A DNA stretch of 64,000 nucleotides from Prunella strophiata (lineage: Eukaryota; Chordata; Aves; Passeriformes; Prunellidae). Shown piece by piece: positions 54,076 through 64,000 of this stretch. How positions within the stretch are numbered: the stretch's first letter is position 1; each line of letters starts with the position of its first letter. Position numbers and translations under genes: made by a program. A model generated the notes under the pieces. The model was not told where the DNA came from and did no database searches. It was given only the letters and a program-made list of their open reading frames with translations. The stretch spans positions 5,164,187 through 5,228,186 of the forward strand of contig JAZBQD010000027.1 of NCBI GenBank assembly GCA_036583965.1. The letters are read 5' to 3'.

Positions 54076-54141
54076 CATGGAACATCTCTGTAGTAACTGA
54101 AGAGAGAACATGGAACATCTCTGTAGTAACTGAAGAGAGAA
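54076..54141. repeat. Exact 33-bp tandem duplication
   Basis: The unit starting CATGGAACATCTCTGTAGTA and ending GAAGAGAGAA occurs twice with no mismatch (54076-54108 and 54109-54141). Absence of any difference implies a recent slippage event, or a collapse or duplication by the assembler. No functional motif is evident. Confidence 0.9.
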
Positions 54142-57100
54142 GACTAAATAGGGCTCTAAATAGGTGCTCAGGAAAGCAGCAGTTTGTATTCAGAAGGACT
54201 TAGTGTTCCTTGTGTAAGTCCTGCCTACCTCCCAACCCCCATCTGTGCTGGACAGAGAAGAGAGAGTTAAAGTGAGAACAGATAAAAGAGGAAATTTCTG
54301 GTTTATTACCCAGTATTTTCTTGGAAAATCCCAGAAAGGATTTAACATAAGGTTTCATAACTCTTGCTTTGCCTTGCTGCTCCTGCTGAAATTCTGGGGA
54401 GTTGACTTCAGGAGGAGGCCAGTACTGAATACTTTTGAAAACTCTTCCATGCTTCTTTGAGACACAGAAGATCCAAGTGTTAAATTCTCTCCAGGAGAAA
54501 AAAGGGTGCAAGCACTTGTAGCCCAGTAGCTCAGGTGCCAAGGTCAGTTAGCACAGCACGTTCACCTTCAATTTTTCTTGTGTTCAAGACCATGCATGGG
54601 TGTGAAGCTGGTGTGATCTGCCATTGTATGTGAAACAAGCAAAAGTGGTGAAGGACTGTGCCAGCAGGCAACATGGCCAAGTATATAAATATTTTGGATG
54701 AACAAAGCAAGGATGCTTGAACTCTGTTCTAGACTGTTTTTATCATTTTGGGGCAAAGCTGTGTGCTGGTCATGATATTTCTACAGCGAGAGCATAGCAG
54801 AGTGTGGTGTAGAGAAGGACAAGCCAGTTTTGGAACCAGAAACAGGGCAGCTTGTTTGGGCAAACTCTCAGGGCAGCTTAATTTTCTGTGCTGAGAGACA
54901 GTTTGTTAGTTCAGGTGCAGTGCTGGGATGATGTGGCTGTGCTCTGTTTGAGGTCTGATCTGGTGGTGGGGCAGGATGTGGCACTGCAGCTTGTGGCTGT
55001 AATCAGCCCCGGGTGGCACTTGCTGGAGTGTGGCTGCAGCCCCTCTGCACAGCATGAGCATGGACTGGGTTTCTCTCTTGGCTACATGAAGGTCCTGCTC
55101 TTTGCCCTTGTTGGTGAGTCTCTGTGAGTGTGAGTGGTGAAAAGTGCAAAATCCATCTTTGTTATCTTGGGGAGAGTGAGGTTTTTAATGCAACATTTTG
55201 GTTGGGCTTTTTACTGCTTGGCACCTGGATTGTGCTGCCAGTTGCAGAATTGTTGCAGAAGAACAAAATCTCCTGTTTATTTTAGTGCTTGATGTGCTCA
55301 GGTGAGGGAAAGGAGGCTACATTAAGGGAGCTGTGTTGGACACAGCCCAGAATAAAGTATCTGCTGGGAGGAAAATTTCTGCCCCCCACCTCCACCAGTT
55401 TCTAGGGTTGCTCTTGCCTCCCAGCAGATGGCAGAGTCTCTTAGGGTGCTTTGTTCTTGAGGCAGAAATCACCTGATGGATTGTGTGTCCCTGGGCTTTT
55501 GAGGTGCAGGTGGCTACTCCAAGGTTCCCAGGATCCTCATCACTCTGGCAAAACAGATTTCTGCACACAGCTGAGACTGTCTCCAGGAGTTGAACTAGAA
55601 AAAGCAACACTAAATTCCTTCTTTCTGGATATCTGATTGTTGTAATGTTCAGTTTCCTTGAAGTTATCAGAGCTGGTTTATGTTCAACTGAAACTGAACT
55701 GGCTTGGTCCCATTGTCTGTAACTCTGGTGCAAATCTGAAGTAATGCCATTTAAAATCCAAGAGTGGATAAAAAGGAGGCAGACTTGAGCTCTGGAGGGC
55801 TTATGCATAAAAAATTGTCCTCCAAGTATGGACTCAGTTCACTTGGCAAAAGGAAAAGACATCTCACGCTTTTAATCTGAACAGTTTGCTTCTTATTTTT
55901 CCTCCTGCCAATTTACCACAAATCAGCTTTTATTCTTTTTCTTTGAGTTCTTGAGTTATTCAAGGTTTGCTGACTTGTCATAGTTTTGTGGGGATAAGCT
56001 CCAGACAATGTATGGATGGTTTTCCTTGCAGAACAAAGATCCCCATGCATTTCATAATCTCCCTGATTTGGATGGACATGCAGGAAATTTAAGGGGATAT
56101 TTACTCCTAGAGCCCACTTGTTCCTTCCCTGCTCTTGAGTCTTAGTGACCTTTTCTTTCTACTCTTTTGGCCTCCTTACTGAGCCACTGTGCTGTTAGTT
56201 TATTTTTAAATGTATATATACTTGAATTGTGGGCTAAATGAGTGGAAGCATGGCAACTGGTATAAATAGCTTTTGGTCTGCTGAATGTGTAAATACTCAA
56301 AATCTGTCAGGGTGATTTGGCTGGCTTTTATTGGAATCATTATTCATATGAGATCTCCTTTCTCTTAGACTGCATCTTGACAGAAGCTATTAGGCAGAGA
56401 TTGCTGGCATAAGAACTCAAACTGCTTTGTCAAAATGCACTTTTAAACCTGTTGCTTTTATGTTTGCCAGTTCCATAGATACTTGTAGAAGTGGCTATGT
56501 TCTGCAAGATTAGTCGTAGAAAGCTAATATAAGGGGACCAAAACCTAGAAGGTGAGAGCAAACCACTGGGATGATTAATCCTCAGCAGTGTTTTGAGCTG
56601 AAATGTGCAACAGCATTGGCTACAAGTGCAGCTTATTTGACAAGGTAGAATGAAAACACTGGTGTGTTGCAGAGACTTGTAGCCTCAGTGCTACCCAGGC
56701 TGAGTTTCTCAAAATGAGACTAACCTGCTTGGAGATCTTTCCTTGCTAAGGGCTAGTGTTAATGCCAACAAAAGATTTTTATTAGCTGCTGGAGAAGTTG
56801 CTGGAAGACTTGAAAATTAAGAACAGTAAACATCAGAGGTGATAAAGAAGTTTTGTTCATGGGGTAGATGTTTCAGCAGCAAGCAGTCACTCTGAAGAGA
56901 CAGGGAGGTCATTTTGGATGCTAGATAATAAGACTTGAGAGAAAACTTGGTGAAAAATAGCCTTCATGGCCAGCTAGCATTTAGATAAAAATGAATTATG
57001 ACACTAACTACCACTAGAGAAAACAATCTGGGAGATTGAATACAGGTTCCAGTGTGAAGGCTGCTGATTGCACCATTTGCTAGTTTGATGAGCAGCCCTG

Positions 57101-57429
57101 ATTCAGAATATGTTATATATAGGAAGGAAGCTTCTACAGAGAGTGATTTGTAGATCAGAGTTACAGTTCATGTGTATGGTGCCCACACATCTGTCAGAGA
57201 ACTGGTCTTCTGCTGCTGCTCCAGAAGGAAATCTGTTGCATCCTTTATGAGCTGAGTGTGGCTGTAGGTTTTCTCTGTTGGTAGCTAAATATTTTGTGAA
57301 ATGAACCTGATCTTCAGCACCTTCTGTATGTTCTAGATTGGTTTATTCTTCCTTAGGGTTTATGTGGGCTTGACACTAGGAAAGATGCCTTCTAGGACTA
57401 TGCTAGTTTTGTGATGTATGGTGCCCAAA

Positions 57430-57620
57430 GATGGCATAAGCTGTTTATCACTGGAGTTTTTAAAGACAGGCTGGATGGAAATCCTGCTGGGGAATGTAAT
57501 TCTTTGGGCCCAGCTGTCTTTGCTGTGACATTTTTAATTCCCACACTCAACTGCTTAGGCACTAGAGAGTTAGAAGAGGTCTCTCAAGCTGTAATAGTCC
57601 AGGCTTCTATCCTCTTTGAC
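57430..57620 (+). mobile_element. Possible old CR1-type LINE fragment
   Basis: The phrase TTATCACTGGAGTTTTTAAA, followed by GACAGGCTGGATGGAAATCC and TGCTGGGGAATGTAATTC, resembles the 3' region of ancient amniote CR1/L3-type elements (TGGAGGTTTTTAAGA-AGGTTGGA-AA-CATCTGTC-GGGATG). Similarity is by eye and diverged, and the borders are uncertain. Confidence 0.4.
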
Positions 57621-60600
57621 TTGCTGAACAAAGTTCAAATCCCTCCTTGTCTAACATTGGTGTTTCTGGCCACTCATTTGTTTGTCAAGAAAACACTGAG
57701 AAGGCATACAATAAAAACCAGGCTGAGTGAAGGGCTCGAAGAACACCAGTTGGGAGAGCCAGTGGTGGGACAACTGGACATGGAAAATGATTGATTTTAT
57801 GTGCAAAGCAGTTGTGAAATGTTCTGTGGCATTCTGGGGACATGCCATTGCTAACAAATGATTGCCTGTTGGGGATAGAAAATGCCAGCCATTGTTCTGA
57901 AGAAGGAAATAGCCTTATTGATACTGAATTAGGCTCACATTGAATTATTATTCATTTGCAGTGCATCCTGTTTTCCAAATACAAAAATTAACTGAAGGCC
58001 TGCAGCAGTACTGGCCTTCAGTCGTTGGTTGTATGTACATCCTATGGTCCAGGTGGAGTTTAGACTGTTTGTATCTGGGGATGGATTGTGGCAGAAATTG
58101 GCATTAACAGAGCAACTGAAGGAATCTGTTCTTCTTTTTAAAAGTTCATCAAACTCGTTCTTGTTTTATAACAAGCCTGAGAGTGAGGCTGGCAGAGGTA
58201 AATGTGTTGGTAGGTAAGACTTCACTTCTGGGATGCAATTTCACTTGTCACATTCAGTGCTGATGGCAGAAAGACAGTGGTACAGAAAACAATATTGTTG
58301 CCTTTTGAAAGGAATAGAAACTGACTTCTACAGAAATTGAGATGCACACCCAATATAAATATACAGTGTTTTGTATACAGTTCTGAAAGTTTGGGTTTTG
58401 TTCCCAGTGATATTGAATAGTTTCTGCTGAAATCCTAACAGAATATAGAAAGCCACTACCAGTAAAGTTTTTTCTTTCAGTTTAAGGGAAGATTTTATTT
58501 AATGAAAATCAGGAAGTGACTGGCATTTGACATGGATTTCTTGAGCAGTCATCAGGAACTGGACAACAGGTATTTTCTTGTGTCATACCTAAGAGGCAGT
58601 ACCTTGGCATGGAGGATATAAACTGTTTTTATGGGTGGGAGGCTGTATGTTCTGGAAAGCAGTGGCACTGAAAAGGATTGGCATGTCACATCCAATTAGT
58701 ATGAGAAAATAACACTTCTAATAGGGTATGAGGTGATATGATATATTATTAAAAAGCTTAGGGAAGAGATGTAATTCTTCTGTAAAATACCACTGTGGCT
58801 GCAGGAAGATTGATTTTTCAAAGCCATTTAAGAAAGTCTGAGCATTAATCTAAGGATTTGGAGAAGAACTGGAAGATGCTGCCCCACGTGTGTTAGCCAT
58901 CGACTAATGGAAGATTACAGGGAATCTGGTCTGTTCCAGAGATGCAGTGGAGGAGAAAATAAGTGATAGTCAAGGGTTGAGTGCAGAATGGTACCTCCTG
59001 GCTGGAAACTGAGAAGAATAAAACAAGAAGAAAGATGGGGTTTTGTCTGCAAGGGTAATTAAACCTGGCACAGTTTAGTAAAGGTTAAATCTTCTGGTAT
59101 TGGGAGAGACTGAATGTTCCTATGGAAGAAATTATTAATATCAACCACAGACAATTGTATTCAGTGGCAGAGTCACTAAATGGACAAACTGGACCATGCC
59201 AAGGGCTTCCACTTGCAATCTGTAAAAGACTGGATTCCAGGCCATCTCCTTCTTCCAGACCTGGTGCTGCAGTTCCTTCACGTGGGCCTGGCATCCAGAT
59301 GAGGCCAAAGCTGTGCCCTCATTCTGGGTTTTATGACAAAGAGAAGGGGACAGGCAGGGAAGGAAGGAGGAGCATTGCCACAGCAGTCACGCAGCCTGGA
59401 CAGTAGTTATGGCAAGGGAATCATTAACAACTAATGTTTCCTCCAAACCCACCCTTTCTTTTCTCTTGTTATGTCTCTCCCTTCAGCAAACAGCACCACT
59501 CCTCCTGGACTAGACAAGTCTGTTCAGAGATGTGTGATGGAGCCTGCTGTCTGCCAGGGCCTGGGCTGAGACTAGCTAAAACCAAGTGCTGGGTTTAAAA
59601 CCTGGACACGTGGGGAAAGGATAACGGTTGTGAATAGTCTCTTGCCAGGCAATGACAATTTTCAACATTAGTGTCTTCCCTTTCTTTGTTTTCTGAAATG
59701 AAAACAAAGGTTCAGCCTCCTTCCTAGCCCAGCAATAGTGACATACTAACACAGTTATTACAGCAAACATTTTGGCCCTCTCTGGTCATGATGTTTTCTT
59801 TCTGTGGGGAGACTGAAATACTAACTCACAAATAATGTCTTTAGAAGTCATATTAGTCACACATTTTTAAGACATTCCAAAATCATACCAACCTCCTTCT
59901 GAGCTTGTCTGTTGCTACCAATGATTCAAAGTTTTGAAAACTCTCCTTTAGTTTTGATTTACATTTTGGTCTTGGGCACTTGTTATTTCTGGCAAATGCC
60001 AGCTCAGTTTCATTAAAGAAAAATCTGTTTTACAGCCACGCGGCTCAGATCTGCTGCGCTTCTAATAATTGATGGCTGGTTTCCTTATTTCCTGCATTGT
60101 AGAAAAATAAGGACCTTGTTAGATCCAAACAAGCCTGCATAAAGTCACAGTGTGAAACATCAGGTTGGGGGTGAGCAGAGCAGCTGTGGGCAGGTTTTAC
60201 AACTTCAGGCTACAGTTGATCGAGGCAGCCAAGGGAAACTGAGAGATACCCATGTGACTAAAATTCAGCAGAGTTCTTTGGCTCCCTGGCCTGAGATTTA
60301 TATTTGTGACACCTTCCCCTCTGTCAGTCCCTGGGCCAGACACAAGTCTGTCTGTCTGTGTACCCAGGGCTCTGCACACCCCGTGGAGTGGCCTGCTGTA
60401 CCTGTTCCTTGCTGTGCCACCACGGGACGTGTCTATTCCCAGTGCTGGCTGTCTTGCTCCTACAGCCCACAACAGTGTGAGTGTGTGCCCTGGGAGAAAG
60501 CAGCTGCCATGTGGTGGAGTTGAAAAATCAAGAGCAAACACTTTCTGAATTTCTGCAAGTGGGCAAATTAATTTCAATCTGAACTGTCATCACAAGGGCC

Positions 60601-63600
60601 TTTTTTTCCTTCCCCTTTCCTTTGGGTGGTATCTTTGATTTATATTTCTGACTGAGGCAAGTGATTGCCTTTTGGTGCTAAGTTCAGTTTCTTTATATAT
60701 TTTCGGTTGCAGAACCCTGTCAGTTTTTTGGTTACTGTGATGGCTTTTTTGGATTTGCTTGGGGTTTTTGTTTTATGTTGTTTTAAGAACCAGTGAATTC
60801 AATGGTGCCTGTGTTAACTGAAAACAATCTATTAGTTTTAAGGAGCAGCTAATGTCTCTCAGGTATTCTTCTACAATGCAATACCTATTAGATGCTTCCT
60901 TGCCACTCTATAAGCTGTAAGTGGAGACAGGATCCTGCTTCAGAGATTCATGGAATTAAATGGCTCCTAGGAAGCCAAGCACCTGAACAATGTCATAAAA
61001 GGTGGTGTTTGGTTTTTTATTTTCATGCATTTATCAGGTCCAGCCTGTTTCCTTTGAGAACTGGGTAGTTACTTTCAGGAAAGACAAATGTGTGATGACT
61101 CTCTTAGACACTCCTTTGAAGGACTTGCCCCTCAAAGGAGGTGAAGAAGAATTTGTAGGAATTGTAGAACTACTGGAAAATCAACCCTTACAGTTTGCTT
61201 TACTAAAGGCATCATGCTGAGAGGTATTCAAGCACCTAACTCCCATTGACATCTGTGGAAATTCAGTGCCTAAACAGTTCTCTGGATCTGTTGCTTGGTC
61301 TTCTGGCATTGAATATTACACAGTTCTTGCTTTCTGTGGGTCTCCTTTTAAGGCATCTTCTGTGAGTGGTGCTATAGTTTTAATTTTGAATTCTTCCTGT
61401 CGTGAGTTCCAGCACGTGATGCAGACAGCTGCCTAGAAAGCTGTGCCATGTGATAATCTATTGTTCCACCAAGCAGTTGAGGCCTACTAGACAAGCAGTG
61501 GGGTGGGAGAGTGAGTCAGAGAAAATACACTGCACTTCTATTAATTGTTGCTGAGGGAGGATGGGGCTGACCTTCAGGCACTGTGACTTTGTTGAGTGGG
61601 GAACTAGAGTGACATCTCATTTGTTTGGGTGAAAATCCAGGGAAAAGTGGGAGATTTTTGTTGGCATTTCCTCCACTCAGCACTGATGTTATCTTGCTGG
61701 TTTAGTAGCAGAGTTCTTTTGGCTCCTTGCCAGGTGATACTATTGGAGTCTGAGATGTGCAAGATAAAAGATCTCAGGGAATCACAAGTATTATGACTTT
61801 CCTATCAAACTGTTCTAATGTGTAGACTCCTAGAGTCTTCTGACCCAGAAAACTGCCTTTCTTTTAAAAATCCTGTTACTGAAGAAAAAGGAAACACAAG
61901 AGCTGGGAAGTGGGACTTGATGTTTATAAGGACCCTGAGAGCAGCTGTAATTAGAGTAGGTTTTTGGAAGAGACTTGTTCCTTTGCCAGCAAAGGGCCTT
62001 GGTGTTCAGCCAGGTTAGATGTAGCCTGAGAGTAAGCACTTGGGAGCTGCCTCCCATACACTGGTTCTGTGTCTGGCACTGAGAACACGAAGCGTCCTCT
62101 CACTTAAAATACTTTGTGTACTCCCAGAGTGCCCTGTGAAACACTGCTGAGGGCTGAGTCACTGCCCAGCCATCTGGGCTGGTTCTCTAAACCCTCACTT
62201 GTGAAGGGCTGCACTGCACCAGGGTGCTGTGATGGTGATCCCTCCTCTGGGTGCTGTCTCACTCTTGTGGTACTGTGCAATTGGCACTTTCAATATGGGC
62301 CCACAGTTCTGGTAGTACAGCCAGCTGAGTGATGGGAGAGCCAGGAAGTTCCTGGAATCCCCATTGTCAGCCTGTTCCTTGCATTCACAGACTCACAACT
62401 GCTTTGGACATGAGTATAGGCCCATCTGCACAAAGAGGTGAATGGGACTTGCAGGGTGTAAGTGCATGGGTGACCAAAGCAGTCATTAAGGAAAAAGACC
62501 TAGATATTCTTTATTTTCTTTATTTTCTTTGTAAAGCTTCAAAATTGAACTCTTGAGTTGTGAACTTGTTTCTCAGATTTCACAGTGCATGAGAGGAAAA
62601 CATTTGACTTCTTATCCCAAGGCCTTCTAGAGCTGTTGTCAGTCCAGTTTCCCTGGTTTTAGACAGGAATCAGAACTGTCCACCATATTCCAGATCCTAC
62701 AGAAGTCAGTGGGACCTCAGGAAAAGATGATTGCTTCTGGCAGAGCTAAATTTGAGTGAGTCCCCTAGAACTCAGTGGGAACTGCAGAGGAAAGGTGCTG
62801 GGGCATGGATAAGGGACCCCAGGGCAAGTCTCTGGCCCTTGTTTGTGCTGCTGTGGCACAGAAGGCCAGGCAGGGAGGGTGTCCAAGGCAAAGCTCCCTG
62901 GGTGCTAGGAGCAGGAGACTGGGAAGGAGCATTTGACCCCTGTGGAGGGGCAAATCCACTTTGTGGGCATTGCAGGCAGTTGGTGCTCAGTGCAGGGAGC
63001 ATCTGTCCCGTGCCACCCACAAAGCCTGTAAGGAACTGAGATCAGTAGTGGAAAACACCAAAAGCCACAAGCTGCTGTGTGCCTTAAAGAGCAGGAGAGA
63101 TTGAAAGCACTGACTGCTGCCTGCAACCCTGGAAAGGCTGGGAATTTCCTTCAGTAAAAATTCCCAGATGACCCAGGCATCACATTTGATCATTACTGTA
63201 AGTACCAAAACATTGTGCCTCATGTTATTTGTGTGCTTGGACAATTGGAGAACTGGTGACAAACTGGTGCTCACCAGTGCTGGAGTGGAGGGGACCAGGG
63301 TGAGCTCCCAGGAACGCCTTTGGCCTTGCTGGTGCTTACAGCAGCCACATTTCCCTGCAGTGCACAGCACAAGGTGCTGCTTTTTTTCTTTTCTCTCCCC
63401 CCTTTTCTTTTCCTTTCTTCCCCTCTCTCTATTAATAACTGAAGCCAATGGCTGCTCTGAGTTACGAGGGGAGTTTTATTGCACGGTTGCATGGTGGAGG
63501 GGCCTGGTTTTCATTGTGCAGGGCGGGATATCAGTTTTAACCCAGAGGCAGTGATGTTATTTAACAGGTGCCTTAAAGGCATAGTGCTTATTTAATCACC

Positions 63601-64000
63601 GTCTCCAGATCAACATTATGTAAATTGAAATTGCTTAGGTACGCAATTAATTGTGAATGCTTCAGACATTTTTAAAGGCATAAGACAATACCTGAAGTTC
63701 CATTTTAAGAATATCCAGGTCAAAGGACACACATGTTTTTATTTTCTTATTTGAGGTATAATGTGTTCAAGGCAGATTTATGGCACAACCTTTGTTTATT
63801 GACTTGTACTTTTCCACATGAAACTAATGGAACATGACAGATGATATTTATGAGGCATGTGTTCTTGATTAAATCATGTTAGACATTAAAACCTGATAAA
63901 AGAACGTATTTTAAAGGGTGGATTAATAGAAAAGGAGGCAGCATTGATTGGGGAGTTTACACGGAACAAGACATATTGGTCTTAGACTGAGTATTTATAG

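Larger units (their letters stand above)
46350..64000. other. No exon recognised; probable long first intron of the GLIS1-like gene
   Basis: Over 17 kb of AT-rich sequence was read on both strands without finding a C2H2 zinc-finger motif (C-x4-C...H-x3/4-H with the TGEKPY-type linker) or any other family block. A long first intron fits mammalian GLIS1. Contents that I can name: a segment at about 46.53-46.80 kb ending in AATAAATGCCTGGTTC that resembles a retroviral LTR end, a 33-bp exact duplication at 54076-54141, a degenerate CR1-like segment near 57.43-57.62 kb, and several poly(A/T) runs. Open frames up to 163 codons occur by chance. Confidence 0.5.

Noticed and set aside
57625..57645. 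GTTCAAATCC-like tRNA T-arm sequence
   Set aside because: No acceptor stem, A-box or anticodon arm at the required distance.
57411..57794. 127-codon open frame
   Set aside because: It overlaps an old CR1-like fragment, shows no recognised domain and has no supporting splice or promoter signal.

Overview
This is avian nuclear DNA, probably from a passerine, although the order is an inference. The evidence is CR1 LINE tails of the bird type, intron-rich vertebrate genes with CpG-island promoters, and a gene order matching human chromosome 1p32: LRRC42, HSPB11, DIO1, YIPF1, NDC1, then probably GLIS1. No bacterial, viral or plasmid feature is present. Exon boundaries were read by eye from splice sites, codon phase and remembered family sequences. 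No alignment was run.

Layout. 1-4300: the 5' part of LRRC42 on the minus strand. It shares a CpG-island bidirectional promoter (about 4.3-4.55 kb) with HSPB11/IFT25, whose five exons run rightward over 4551-6776. 7.4-11.8 kb: DIO1 on the minus strand, a selenoprotein with an in-frame TGA and a well-formed SECIS in its 3'UTR; its third exon carries an apparent 1-base frameshift. 13.2-18.8 kb: YIPF1 on the plus strand, 8 coding exons, 306 codons plus stop. A CR1 copy separates the divergent DIO1 and YIPF1 starts. 19.26-33.35 kb: NDC1 on the plus strand, 18 exons, 672 codons plus stop, with every splice phase agreeing.

33.5-43 kb is intergenic with no convincing gene. 43.1-46.35 kb is a CpG-rich promoter region of unusual structure. 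It holds an uninterrupted (CCCT)n tract of about 829 bp, two arrays of a 14-bp CpG-containing minisatellite (about 23 and 35 units), and two near-identical 295/296-bp copies of a coding exon whose sequence and position suggest the first coding exon of GLIS1. Neither copy is complete: one has the splice donor but a frameshift, the other has the open frame but loses its 3' end. From 46.35 kb to the end I see no exon, which fits a long first intron of GLIS1.

The genes are not a pathway. They are neighbours kept together by synteny: an LRR protein, an intraflagellar-transport subunit, a thyroid-hormone deiodinase, a Golgi Yip protein, a nuclear-pore membrane anchor and a Kruppel-like transcription factor. 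The most unusual structure is the GLIS1 5' region. The DIO1 frameshift and a tandem array of decoy splice acceptors in NDC1 intron 1 also deserve a check.
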